55,062 nucleotides of DNA from Acidobacteriota bacterium (lineage in GTDB: Bacteria; Acidobacteriota; Blastocatellia; Chloracidobacteriales; JADJPF01), in contig JACQZQ010000127.1 of assembly GCA_016213785.1 (NCBI GenBank), positions 1 through 55,062 of the forward strand, read 5' to 3'. The notes below the pieces were generated by a model that saw nothing but the letters and a program-made list of their open reading frames with translations, did not search any database and was not told where the DNA came from. The translations under genes and the position numbers were made by a program. Below are positions 24,067 to 33,136 of this stretch, piece by piece; within the stretch, counting starts at the first letter, position 1, and each line of letters begins with the position of its first letter.

Positions 24067-26709
24067 ATGAATACTAACCTTAAGTCATTAATTGAGAAAT
24101 TAAACAATACCTGTCGAAATGCTTTAGAAAGAGCGGCTGGCCTATGTTTGTCAAAAACTAATTTTGATGTTGATTTAGAGCATTTTTTGATAAAACTTTT
24201 GGAAACTCAAAACACAGACTTACTACGTATTATTCAGCATTTTGAGATTAATATCTCGCATCTTAATCGGGATTTAACTGCTGCATTAGAAAACTTAAAA
24301 ACTGGTAATAGCCGTAATCCAGCACTATCTTCTAATATACCTAGATTAATTCAGAACTCTTGGTTAATTACTTCAATTGATTTTGGTGAAACACAAATCA
24401 GATCTGGTCATATTTTATTAGCAATGCTTACAGATGAACGCTTGCTAAAAATTGCTCGTGAAATTTCTAAGGAATTTGAACTAATTACCCCTGATACTTT
24501 GAAAAAAAGATTTATAGAAATTACCTCAGGATCATTAGAAGAAATTAAACCTTTTAGCAAATCTAGCTTAGAAACAACCTCTGGATCAGGAGTAGCTGCT
24601 TTAGGAAAAACTCGTGCATTAGATCAATTTACTATTGATTTAACAGAACGGGCCCGTAAAGGAGATATTGATCCTGTTTTGGGGCGTGATTTTGAAGTAA
24701 GGCAAATTATAGATATTCTTATTCGTCGTCGCCAAAATAACCCAATTCTTACTGGTGAAGCAGGAGTAGGTAAAACAGCAGTAGTAGAAGGTTTTGCGCT
24801 TCGCATCGTTGAAGGCAAAGTACCAACACCACTTAAAAATGTTGCTATTCGTACTCTGGATCTTGGTTTATTACAAGCTGGAGCAGGGATTAAAGGAGAG
24901 TTTGAAAACCGCTTAAAATCAGTAATCGAAGAAGTAAAATCTTCACCACAGCCAATTATTTTATTTATTGATGAAGCCCATACAATGATTGGAGCAGGTG
25001 GACAAACAGGTCAAAGTGATGCGGCTAATTTGCTTAAACCAGCTTTAGCTCGAGGAGAATTAAGAACTATTGCTGCTACTACTTGGGCAGAATATAAAAA
25101 GTATTTTGAAAAAGATGCTGCATTAGCTAGACGTTTCCAAGTAGTTAAGATTGAAGAACCTAATGAAGAGCAAGCTATTATTATGATGAGAGGGTTGGTT
25201 GAAAAACTACAAAACCACCATAATGTACGTATTTTGGATGAAGCTGTTATTGGTGCTGTAAAACTTTCACACCGTTATATTACTGGTCGGCAACTTCCTG
25301 ATAAATGCGTTAGTGTATTAGATACAGCTTGCGCTCGTGTAGCAATTAGCCAAGTAGCTATTCCATCTTCAGTAGAAGGAGTCCAACACCAGCTAGAACA
25401 ACTTAATACTGAATTAAATAGTTTAGAAAGAGAAACTCTAACTGGGGCAAACCATCAAAAACGTATTAGTAAAATTTCTGAAGAAAAAACCAACCTTGAA
25501 ACTCGGCTATTACAGTTAAAAGGGCAATGGGAGCAAGAAACTGGGCTTATTAATCAAATTCAAGCAATACACCTAGAGTTAAAAAACTTTGCTAAAGACA
25601 ATAAGCCAAAAGAAAATCTAGAGAAATTACAAAATCAATTGGCAAAATTAAATAAAGAACTAGCCAGTATTCAAGGTGAAACGCCATTAATGCAAGCATG
25701 TGTTGATGCTCAAGCTATAGCAGAAGTTATTTCTGGTTGGACAGGAATTCCTATTGGCAAAATGCTTACAGATGAGATTAATTTAATTCTCACAATGAAA
25801 GAAAGATTAGAACAACGTATAATTGGTCAATCACATGCACTAGAAGCTATCAGCCGTCGTATTCGCACTTCGCGGGCTACTCTTACAGACCCTCGCCGCC
25901 CTATAGGAGTTTTTCTTTTAGTTGGCCCTAGTGGTGTAGGTAAAACAGAAACAGGTTTAGCACTAGCAGAATTACTCTATGGCGGAGAGCGTAATCTTAT
26001 TTCTATTAATATGAGTGAGTATCAAGAAGCTTATACTGTATCTTCTCTAAAAGGCTCTCCTCCCGGATATGTTGGTTATGGAGAGGGAGGGGTTTTGACA
26101 GAAGCCGTAAGGCGTAAGCCTTACTCTGTAATCCTTTTAGATGAGGTTGAAAAAGCCCATCCTGACGTAATGGAACTCTTTTATCAAGTGTTTGATAAAG
26201 GAATATTAGAAGATGCAGAAGGGCGTGAAATAGACTTTAAGAATACTGTGATTTTGCTTACTTCTAATATAGGTACAGAGATAATTATGAAGCTTTGTGC
26301 TGATCCTGATACTACGCCATTGCCTGATAAACTAGTTGAAACACTAAGACCTGAATTAATAAAAGCCTTCAAACCTGCTTTACTAGGTCGTATGATTGTT
26401 ATTCCCTTTTTTCCTATTTCTGATCAAGTGATGAAGTTAATTATCAAACTACAGTTAGGCAGAATTGCAAGACAATTAAGGGAAAATCATAATGCTAGTT
26501 TTAGCTATGACGAATCTGTTATCAATGAAATAGCAAGCCGTTGTAAAGAGGTAGAAAGCGGTGCACGAAATGTTGATCATATTTTGACAGGAACCTTACT
26601 ACCAGAAATTGCAGGAGAATTTTTATCTAGAATGGCAACAAAACAAACTGTATCTCAAGTAACAGTTAAGCTAGGAAATGATAGTAATTTCATATATGAG
26701 TTTTTTTAG
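24067..26709 (+). CDS. clpV: T6SS sheath-recycling AAA+ ATPase ClpV (TssH)
   Basis: The 880-residue product is a ClpB-type double AAA+ ATPase. It has a Clp-N domain at about 1-150, first Walker A GEAGVGKTA at about 230 with LFIDEAHTMIGAG, a middle coiled segment at about 440-550, and second Walker A GPSGVGKTE at about 620 with ILLDEVEKAHP. A short Clp C-terminal domain ends it. The N-terminus follows the ClpV rather than the ClpB pattern, and the T6SS context makes ClpV the right call. An in-frame GTG at 24058 overlaps the ribosome site AGAAAGG, so the ATG at 24067 is the better start. It unfolds contracted TssB/TssC for reuse. Confidence 0.95.
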   Translation: MNTNLKSLIEKLNNTCRNALERAAGLCLSKTNFDVDLEHFLIKLLETQNTDLLRIIQHFEINISHLNRDLTAALENLKTGNSRNPALSSNIPRLIQNSWLITSIDFGETQIRSGHILLAMLTDERLLKIAREISKEFELITPDTLKKRFIEITSGSLEEIKPFSKSSLETTSGSGVAALGKTRALDQFTIDLTERARKGDIDPVLGRDFEVRQIIDILIRRRQNNPILTGEAGVGKTAVVEGFALRIVEGKVPTPLKNVAIRTLDLGLLQAGAGIKGEFENRLKSVIEEVKSSPQPIILFIDEAHTMIGAGGQTGQSDAANLLKPALARGELRTIAATTWAEYKKYFEKDAALARRFQVVKIEEPNEEQAIIMMRGLVEKLQNHHNVRILDEAVIGAVKLSHRYITGRQLPDKCVSVLDTACARVAISQVAIPSSVEGVQHQLEQLNTELNSLERETLTGANHQKRISKISEEKTNLETRLLQLKGQWEQETGLINQIQAIHLELKNFAKDNKPKENLEKLQNQLAKLNKELASIQGETPLMQACVDAQAIAEVISGWTGIPIGKMLTDEINLILTMKERLEQRIIGQSHALEAISRRIRTSRATLTDPRRPIGVFLLVGPSGVGKTETGLALAELLYGGERNLISINMSEYQEAYTVSSLKGSPPGYVGYGEGGVLTEAVRRKPYSVILLDEVEKAHPDVMELFYQVFDKGILEDAEGREIDFKNTVILLTSNIGTEIIMKLCADPDTTPLPDKLVETLRPELIKAFKPALLGRMIVIPFFPISDQVMKLIIKLQLGRIARQLRENHNASFSYDESVINEIASRCKEVESGARNVDHILTGTLLPEIAGEFLSRMATKQTVSQVTVKLGNDSNFIYEFF

Positions 26710-26728
26710 CTAGAATGGTGAGGCGTAA

Positions 26729-27748
26729 ATGATTAATAAAGTTTTCCCTGGCCCTTTAGGGCATGAAAACAATCCCCGCCTAATATCAATGGGTAAACAG
26801 ACAGCAGAAATGGTAGCTCATTTCTTGCCTACAGCCCAACCAACCTTAGTAAAAAGTAATTACGGTTTAGTAGAATTATCGCCTGGGTCAATTTGGTCAG
26901 GCGATAATTTATTAGTATATGTTTGTCCTGAAGAAGTTTTTTTTACTACTGGAGACACATTACATTCTTTATCAGTACAAAAGTTTATTGAAGAACGTTG
27001 GCCTGTGTCTACTTTACCAATTAATCAAGAAAACAATGAAATAGTTTTAGTACAAGATGAAAAAGAAAGTTTACAAAGTATATTTGTTCCTTGGTATGTT
27101 ACACTAGGTCTCAGCCCAGCAAAGATAGGGTTATTTTATAGCCGCAATCATGACACACTAGAGCGTTTGCTTTATCTTACACCAGCGTTATTACAAATCT
27201 TAAACACATGTCGTTATCGTTATCATAAACTTTTTATGCCAATCCCCTCGTCAACTGACGCAGGTTTTGCAATAAATCATTTATCTCTAAAATGTAATAG
27301 GGAGGGTGTAGCTTATTTTATAGCTCGATTATTAAAAAACCCACAACCCCCAAATAAAACCCTAGGAGCAGTAGAACGTATTGTATCTAATACTATTGCT
27401 ATAGTCATAAAAACCATTGATGCTTTGGAAAAACTTTTTTATATGGTGGTTTCTTATAATCTAACAAAGATTGTCTTAATGTATTTATTTCCACCCGCAG
27501 GAGCATTAATGCCTTGGGTTGATTATGAAACAGTGAAAGAAAGAGCTATAACAGAGTACTCTGAATATCTTGCTGCTAGAATGGGAGAAGAGGGATATTT
27601 TTTATCTCAATCAGAGGCAACAGAAATTTTAAGAGACTTAGTTAATGATCCAGGAACAATCTTAAAACTAAGGGACTTAGAAGGGTTATTAATACGCTTT
27701 ATCCCTATTATTAAACATTTACATACAGCACTTTATCAAAGCAATTAG
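26729..27748 (+). CDS. unknown T6SS-linked protein between clpV and vgrG
   Basis: I do not recognise this 339-residue protein. It begins PGPLGHENNPRLISMGKQTAEMVAHFLP and has no signal peptide. A moderately hydrophobic stretch lies at about 220-265 (AIVIKTIDALEKLFYMVVSYNL, IVLMYLFPPAGALMPW), and a helical C-terminus follows. It sits 19 bases after clpV and 23 bases before vgrG on the same strand, so it is almost certainly part of the T6SS operon. Possible roles are a VgrG-loading accessory or a membrane-active effector. Neither is supported by a motif I can name. Confidence 0.6.
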   Translation: MINKVFPGPLGHENNPRLISMGKQTAEMVAHFLPTAQPTLVKSNYGLVELSPGSIWSGDNLLVYVCPEEVFFTTGDTLHSLSVQKFIEERWPVSTLPINQENNEIVLVQDEKESLQSIFVPWYVTLGLSPAKIGLFYSRNHDTLERLLYLTPALLQILNTCRYRYHKLFMPIPSSTDAGFAINHLSLKCNREGVAYFIARLLKNPQPPNKTLGAVERIVSNTIAIVIKTIDALEKLFYMVVSYNLTKIVLMYLFPPAGALMPWVDYETVKERAITEYSEYLAARMGEEGYFLSQSEATEILRDLVNDPGTILKLRDLEGLLIRFIPIIKHLHTALYQSN

Positions 27749-27771
27749 TTTAGTAAAGAAAGGAAATAGGT

Positions 27772-29850
27772 TTGGGAGAATATAAACAGCAAAACCGAAA
27801 ATTTCAATTATTTACACCTTTAGGAGAAGATGTTCTTTTATTACAGGGCTTTACTGGGCAAGAAGCTATTTCACGAATGTTTCATTTTGATTTACGGCTA
27901 CATTCAGAAAACCGTGCTATTGCATTTGATTCTATTGTTGGTAAACAAGCAACCATTAAAATTATTTTGGCTGATAATAAAACAGAGCAATATATAAATG
28001 GATTAATTAATACATTTTCTCAAGCAGGCTCATCATCAAGCTTTGCTTACTATCATGTTAGATTAGTACCTTGGATTTGGATGTTAACACAAACCAGCAA
28101 TTGTCGTATTTTTCAAAATATGACGGTTCCAGATATTATTCAACAAATTTTAGATGAGCATATAAAAAGGATTTCACATAATGAGTATGCAGACTTTAAG
28201 CTTAGACTACATCGTAAATTTGAACCTAGAGAATATTGTGTTCAGTACCGAGAAACAGATTTTAATTTTGTTTCTCGTTTAATGGAAGAAGAAGGAATTT
28301 TTTATTTTTTTGAGCATGAAGCCAAAAAACATACTTTAGTTTTAGCTGATCATTATAATGAGTTTAAGGTATGTAAAAACCAAGCAACTATTAGATATGA
28401 GCTATCTGGCAGTGAACGCCGAGCAGAAGAAGTCATTAATGAGTGGAGTATTAGACAAGAAATCCGTCCAGGTCAATATGAACTAAATGATTTTGACTTT
28501 AAGCAACCGGCACTAGATCTTACAGCTAATGTAATAGGTAAGGATGAAAGAAAATTTGAAATCTATGATTATCCTGGTAAATACTATAAGAAAAATGAAG
28601 GTGAAGAACGAGTTAGTATTCGTATGGAAGAAGAAGATGTTTCTCGAATTGTTGCTATTGGCTCAAGCACTAGTAGGGCTTTTGTTTCAGGCTCCCGTTT
28701 TAAGTTAGTAGAACATTATCGCAAAGACCTTAATAGTGATTATGTTCTTACATCAATACATCATATTGCAGACCAAGGTAGCAATTATCGTAGTTCAGAA
28801 GCTAATGCTATAGAAAGTTTTGATTATAGAAACCATTTTCAAGCAATACCTTACCCTTCAGCATATCGACCTACTAGAGTAACAGCTACACCCATAATTT
28901 ATGGCTCTCAAACAGCAATAGTGGTGGGGCCAAAAGGGGAAGAAATTCATGTTGATAATTATGGTCGAGTAAAAGTTCAATTTCATTGGGATCGTGAAGG
29001 GAAATATGATGAAAATAGTTCCTGTTGGGTACGTGTTTCACAAAATTGGGCTGGAAAACGTTGGGGAGCAATGTTTTTACCTCGAATTGGACAAGAAGTA
29101 ATAGTTGATTTTTTGGAAGGCGATCCAGATCGTCCAATTATTACAGGGCGTGTTTATAATGGAAGTTCTATGCCTCCCTATGAACTTCCAGGAGAAAAAA
29201 CCAAAAGTACTACTAAAAGTTACTCTTCAAAAGGTGGAGAAGGTTTTAATGAAATGAGGTTTGAGGATAAAAAAGGATTGGAACAAATATTTATTCATGC
29301 ACAAAGGAATAAAGATATCCGAATAAAAAAGGACTTGTTTGAAACTATTGGTAGCAACAGCCACTTAATTGTTGGTGGCGACCAACTAGAGTCTATAGGC
29401 AATGACAAACACCTTACAATCAAAAATAATCATAATGAGAAAGAGGGAGGGTCTTTTTCTCGAAGTGCTGGTGGCGATATATGCCAAAAAGCTGGAGAAA
29501 ATATATTTTTACAAGCAGGCAATGAAATAGATATTAAGTCAGGAACATATATTGCGTTAAAAAGTGGAAGTATTAGTTTGGTAGGAGATGGTGGTTTTAT
29601 TACTATAGATAGTAGTGGTATTTATATTAATGGTACAATGGTTTATATCAATAGTGGTGGAATGGCAATTCCTGCAATGGATGCACAGCCAACAACTCCT
29701 AAAAAACCAAAAGAAGCAGATACTGGAGTTACTGGGGAAATGGCTGAGTTACCACCAGCAAAAAGAGCAAGAAAAGTCAGTAGCTATAGCCCAGGAGCTT
29801 TAGCAATGAAAAAAGCTGCTATTGATGGCGTGCCTTTTGTAGAAATGTAG
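27772..29850 (+). CDS. vgrG: T6SS spike protein VgrG (TssI)
   Basis: The 692-residue protein has the VgrG N-terminal gp27-like region (FQLFTPLGEDVLLLQGFTGQEAISRMFHF, REYCVQYRETDFNFVSRLMEEEGI). The gp5-like OB region lies at about 380-470 (GRVKVQFHWDREGK, CWVRVSQNWAGKRWG, PRIGQEVIVDFLEGDPDRP). The triple-beta needle follows to about residue 630. A roughly 60-residue tail (PKEADTG..., ending GVPFVEM) extends past the needle; such tails often bind adaptors or effectors. There is no toxin domain. The start is a TTG with AAAGG about eight bases upstream. The DUF4123 adaptor and PAAR genes follow. Confidence 0.95.
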   Translation: MGEYKQQNRKFQLFTPLGEDVLLLQGFTGQEAISRMFHFDLRLHSENRAIAFDSIVGKQATIKIILADNKTEQYINGLINTFSQAGSSSSFAYYHVRLVPWIWMLTQTSNCRIFQNMTVPDIIQQILDEHIKRISHNEYADFKLRLHRKFEPREYCVQYRETDFNFVSRLMEEEGIFYFFEHEAKKHTLVLADHYNEFKVCKNQATIRYELSGSERRAEEVINEWSIRQEIRPGQYELNDFDFKQPALDLTANVIGKDERKFEIYDYPGKYYKKNEGEERVSIRMEEEDVSRIVAIGSSTSRAFVSGSRFKLVEHYRKDLNSDYVLTSIHHIADQGSNYRSSEANAIESFDYRNHFQAIPYPSAYRPTRVTATPIIYGSQTAIVVGPKGEEIHVDNYGRVKVQFHWDREGKYDENSSCWVRVSQNWAGKRWGAMFLPRIGQEVIVDFLEGDPDRPIITGRVYNGSSMPPYELPGEKTKSTTKSYSSKGGEGFNEMRFEDKKGLEQIFIHAQRNKDIRIKKDLFETIGSNSHLIVGGDQLESIGNDKHLTIKNNHNEKEGGSFSRSAGGDICQKAGENIFLQAGNEIDIKSGTYIALKSGSISLVGDGGFITIDSSGIYINGTMVYINSGGMAIPAMDAQPTTPKKPKEADTGVTGEMAELPPAKRARKVSSYSPGALAMKKAAIDGVPFVEM

Positions 29851-29868
29851 GACTAATTAGGACTAATT

Positions 29869-30402
29869 ATGTTAACAGAACAAATGTTAAATAAACTGGC
29901 GCAAAAGCTATTTTCTACTGAAGATATACAGCCTTACGCTATTGTTGATGGTGCATCAATCTCTAAGCTTTTAGAAAAGTTAGATGAGTATCAAGTAGAG
30001 TGTGAATGTCTTTTTGCTGGCGATTTAGAAGACGATATAGCTGAAGTAGCGCCATACTTAGTAAAATTAATGGCTGACTCAACATTTGCAGAATGGCTTT
30101 TATTAGAAGGCTGGGGAAAACACTGGGGTATTTTTCTTTTAACTAAAATAGAACTTTCTACTTTACTTAATCACTTATGCAAGTTCATAAGAGTACGCGA
30201 TGAAGAAGGCAGAGTGCTACATTTCCGTTTTTATGATCCTAGGGTATTATCAAAGTTTCTTCCTACTTGTACAACTAAAGAACTAGTAAACTTTTTTGGT
30301 GAAATTGAGAGCTTTATAATAGAAACAGAAAATGAAGAAATAGCTAAATGTTTTTCTTTGAGTAATTCAAACTTAAAAGAAGATAAGATTTTATTAGTGT
30401 AA
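29869..30402 (+). CDS. T6SS effector adaptor with DUF4123 domain (Tap/TEC)
   Basis: The 177-residue protein matches the DUF4123 adaptor family: QPYAIVDGAS, ECLFAGDLEDDIAEVAPYLVKL, GWGKHWGIFLLT, LLNHLCKFIRVRDEEGRVLHFRFYDPRVLSKFLP, then an FFGEIESFI region. These adaptors load a specific effector onto a VgrG tip, usually with the effector encoded just downstream. The start ATG follows a short tandem duplication of GGACTAATTA that straddles the vgrG stop; no strong ribosome site is visible, so coupling to vgrG is likely. Confidence 0.88.
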   Translation: MLTEQMLNKLAQKLFSTEDIQPYAIVDGASISKLLEKLDEYQVECECLFAGDLEDDIAEVAPYLVKLMADSTFAEWLLLEGWGKHWGIFLLTKIELSTLLNHLCKFIRVRDEEGRVLHFRFYDPRVLSKFLPTCTTKELVNFFGEIESFIIETENEEIAKCFSLSNSNLKEDKILLV

Positions 30403-30459
30403 GTTGGCATATTATGATGAAAACAAACAATATAGAAAACAATTAAACAGGAAAAACTT

Positions 30460-30717
30460 ATGTTATCTGCACGTATTACTGATTCTGAAATTTGCCCTAT
30501 AACAGGTGGAGCCGTAATTATTACTGGTATGCCAACAGTACTTGTTGGTTATATGCCTGCTGCTAGAGTTACAGACTCGCTTAATTGTAGTGGCACTATA
30601 ATAACAGGTTCTTTTACTGTACAAATAGGCTTTCAACCAGCAGCACGAATCACTAGTGTTACCTCACACGGGGGAGTAATTTTAACAGGTTGTCCAACAG
30701 TAGTAATTGGTGGATAA
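30460..30717 (+). CDS. PAAR-domain spike-tip protein
   Basis: The 85-residue protein consists of a PAAR domain with repeated GGAVIITGMPTVLVG-, GTIITGSFTVQIG- and GGVILTGCPTVVIGG-type turns and two PAAR-like motifs (MPAARVTDS and QPAARITS). It would cap the VgrG trimer as a sharpened tip. Cys and His residues suited to metal binding (Cys13, Cys44 and nearby His) are present. It carries no fused effector, so the payload should be a separate protein. AGGAAAAA precedes the ATG. Confidence 0.9.
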   Translation: MLSARITDSEICPITGGAVIITGMPTVLVGYMPAARVTDSLNCSGTIITGSFTVQIGFQPAARITSVTSHGGVILTGCPTVVIGG

Positions 30718-30744
30718 AACATTTTTCTTAAAGTTTATAAAATT

Positions 30745-31176
30745 ATGCTTAAAGTTCGTACCCAACAAATGCAAGTATTTCAATCAGTTGCAGAAACAGC
30801 CTTTTTACATAAATTAGTTGAGTATTTTTATCAGCAACACCCACAAGTGGCGGTACAAATAGGAGATAGTCTAACTGTAATTTGCCAAATTCCAGAAAAA
30901 GAATTAAAAATTTTAGTAGCAAATGGAATAACTTATGCTCGAACTTATGGAATAACTAGCGAAAGTTCACTTGCTGCATTTGTAGTATTAATGTTTGTTA
31001 CTGCACCAAATTTTGATGATCACCCATTAATTAAACGATTGCTTGAGGATGAGAAAGTTGCTCCTAATGATCGTATTGATAGCTTTTGGCAACACACTAC
31101 AGAACAAAATTGGCAAGTAGTAAAACAAAACTATAACTCTAAAGCTTGGCAAAATCTTAAAAAGGAAAATAAATGA
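30745..31176 (+). CDS. small probable effector-associated T6SS protein
   Basis: This 143-residue protein has the pattern RTQQMQVFQSVAETAFLHKLVEYFYQQHP, then NGITYARTYGITSESSLAAFVVLMFVTAPNFDDHP. From memory, this resembles a family often encoded beside PAAR and DUF4123 genes in T6SS clusters. Its biochemical role is not established; adaptor or stabiliser of the next gene's product is the usual guess. It lies 27 bases after the PAAR gene, and its stop overlaps the following start (ATGA), so the next protein is probably its partner. Confidence 0.6.
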   Translation: MLKVRTQQMQVFQSVAETAFLHKLVEYFYQQHPQVAVQIGDSLTVICQIPEKELKILVANGITYARTYGITSESSLAAFVVLMFVTAPNFDDHPLIKRLLEDEKVAPNDRIDSFWQHTTEQNWQVVKQNYNSKAWQNLKKENK

Positions 31177-31805
31177 GAAGCGTTTCCATTAAACGTATTG
31201 CAAGAAATGCTGTTAGTTCAGTAAAAAACTATTTTTCTCCTTACCCTCCTTCACCAATAATTTATTCTGTTAAACAAAAAAAACTGCTGGAATTGAATTT
31301 ATTAGTTGTAAATAATAGCTTTTGGCAAAACGCTGATTATAAAGAACTATTAGCTTCTTATTTAGAAACAACTGAACGTATTTTGAATATAAAAATTAAA
31401 ACTATTGAAGAAAAAGTTTGTGATATAAATAATAAAAAATTTTGTTTAGGTAATTGGGATGGAGTAAAAAACTATACAAAAGAAATAGTTGATATATTAA
31501 ATAAATATGGGTCAAAAGATAGATTAACTCTTTTACTTTGCGATGAAATCGAAAACTCCCAAGCCTTAGCAGTATTAAAAAGTTGGTCAGGAGAAAAAGA
31601 TGAATTGGAAAAAGAAGGTATTATTTTATCATCAAAATCAACAGACAATACACTTAGCCAGCTTTTAGCTAGAGTTTTTAGCAGTAAAATACCTTTTGCT
31701 ACTAGTGATGACCCTAATAATTTACTTTGCTTATCAAATAATGGTGGTGAAGAATGGTCAGAAATAGAATGCAAAATAGCACATAATAGCAATTACTTAA
31801 AATAA
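31173..31805 (+). CDS. candidate T6SS effector, inactive zincin-like
   Basis: The 210-residue protein has no signal peptide. The first 30 residues are basic with a proline turn. Its C-terminal third reads TLSQLLARVFSSK followed by SDDPNNLLC, which lines up with metzincin-type metallopeptidases where TLAHELGHxxGL is followed by DPNNLM. All zinc ligands (HExxH) are replaced by QLLAR here, so it would be catalytically dead. Position after DUF4123, PAAR and the small accessory gene is exactly where a cognate effector is expected. An alternative is an immunity or structural role. The family call is an inference from pattern only. Confidence 0.45.
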   Translation: MRSVSIKRIARNAVSSVKNYFSPYPPSPIIYSVKQKKLLELNLLVVNNSFWQNADYKELLASYLETTERILNIKIKTIEEKVCDINNKKFCLGNWDGVKNYTKEIVDILNKYGSKDRLTLLLCDEIENSQALAVLKSWSGEKDELEKEGIILSSKSTDNTLSQLLARVFSSKIPFATSDDPNNLLCLSNNGGEEWSEIECKIAHNSNYLK

Positions 31806-31856
31806 TATTTCTTTAATAATTTTTTCTCTATTTAAAAAACTCGCTACTCAAAAAAT

Positions 31857-32855
31857 ATGAACTCTACTAATTATGAAAAAATATCACATTTAATAGACAA
31901 GTTGCATAGCATGGTAAGCAACAAACAATTTTATAATCCACAATTAACTAGAAGTAAAATTTACTGTTTAGTAGATGACAATTTATCTATTCATGCTTTA
32001 CGATGTGGTAAAAATTCTCTTGACGACCCTCTAGAAATGCAAACAATCGAATATGCATTTTTAAGTTTAGAGAACTCATCTTTACTTCAATGGCAAGCTT
32101 TAACTCCAACAATATTTCATCCTGCTTTTCCTATATTAGTATTGGGTAAAAATCAAATTTTTGCTTTAGTAGTAGGTTTATTAAAAAATGACAAAGATAG
32201 TGCTCGCTATTTACGCTATTATGCACATTGTTGGTCAATTGGTAATGAGTTTTTAGATACCTATCCACAGCCATTAAATAGCTCAATAAAAGCAGCAATA
32301 ACTAAAGATGAAAAGCTTTTATTAGTCTCAACTAATTGGGTGCCTCCTGTAGCAATAAATATATCTCGACCATTAATTTTAGCTAGCTATGAGAATAACC
32401 AATTTTCTATGCTTGCTAATCCTATTGTTGGAACAGATGTAGCAGGTAGTTTTCCATCTTCAATTGCTATTTATACAAATAACAAAAATGAAATACATTT
32501 AGTTTATGATGGTTATTATCAATTATTGCAGGATGATGGGTTACATCTTTGGCATCTTAAACTTGCAGCTAATGGTGAGATTTTAGCTACAGAGGATCTT
32601 GGATTAGCCCCCAAATTTCCATTGATTAGCGAAATAATAACATCTCCTGATGGGTCAATTTATCTATTAATAGTTTATTTTGATGAGCTTACTCGACAAA
32701 CTCTAGAACATAAGCTAATAAAAATCCTAGGTGAGGATCTAGAAAACAGTAAAGTTGAACATTACTTTATTGACAACTGGCTACAAATACATAGTGTTTG
32801 GTTTGATAATAATCAAGCTTATTATTATGGCCCTGATAAAATCTCCATTCTCTAA
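31857..32855 (+). CDS. unknown protein, possible immunity or effector partner
   Basis: I do not recognise this 332-residue protein. It lacks a signal peptide and membrane helices. It shows repeated beta-strand-like segments, for example ITSPDGSIYLLIVYFDELT and ISRPLILASYENNQFSM, which could form a beta-propeller. It is the last gene of the effector cassette and lies 51 bases after the effector candidate without a clear ribosome site. An immunity or accessory role is suggested only by this position. Confidence 0.5.
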   Translation: MNSTNYEKISHLIDKLHSMVSNKQFYNPQLTRSKIYCLVDDNLSIHALRCGKNSLDDPLEMQTIEYAFLSLENSSLLQWQALTPTIFHPAFPILVLGKNQIFALVVGLLKNDKDSARYLRYYAHCWSIGNEFLDTYPQPLNSSIKAAITKDEKLLLVSTNWVPPVAINISRPLILASYENNQFSMLANPIVGTDVAGSFPSSIAIYTNNKNEIHLVYDGYYQLLQDDGLHLWHLKLAANGEILATEDLGLAPKFPLISEIITSPDGSIYLLIVYFDELTRQTLEHKLIKILGEDLENSKVEHYFIDNWLQIHSVWFDNNQAYYYGPDKISIL

Positions 32856-32978
32856 CATTCCTAAAACAGACCTCTCTGTTAAATTTTTCAATAGATTGCG
32901 AATAAATTAGCAGTTTATTCTTATCAAAATTTCTCAACTCTTAGAGTTATAGACTTAAGACAATAAATTCTAAAATTA

Positions 32979-33033
32979 TTATAATAATTTTTATGCTAAC
33001 TTATTGATATTATAACAGTTATAATAATTTTTA
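32979..33033. repeat. 15-bp direct repeat upstream of the HYR gene promoter
   Basis: TTATAATAATTTTTA occurs at 32979-32993 and again at 33019-33033, 40 bases apart, close to four helical turns. Both copies lie about 50-100 bases upstream of the sigma-54-type -24 box at 33080, a typical enhancer distance. The sequence is very AT-rich, so chance similarity is possible. Confidence 0.4.
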
Positions 33034-33078
33034 ATAAAGTAAAAACTTATGGTAATTTGTTTCTTTAGCTACTCTATA

Positions 33079-33094
33079 AGGCATAGGTATTGCG
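33079..33094 (+). promoter_or_regulatory. sigma-54 promoter ahead of the HYR-repeat gene
   Basis: AGGCATAGGTATTGCG has GG at 33080-33081 and GC at 33092-33093 with 10 bases between, plus GGCA and TTGC elements. A start near 33104 fits the ATG at 33137, which has AGGAGGAG before it. Confidence 0.65.
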
Positions 33095-33136
33095 TTATTT
33101 CATAGTGTTTTATTCTTCTACCTTAGAGGAGGAGCT

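Noticed and set aside
24067-26709. Housekeeping ClpB disaggregase instead of ClpV
   Set aside because: The N-terminal domain diverges from ClpB, and the gene is embedded in a T6SS operon between tssG and vgrG.
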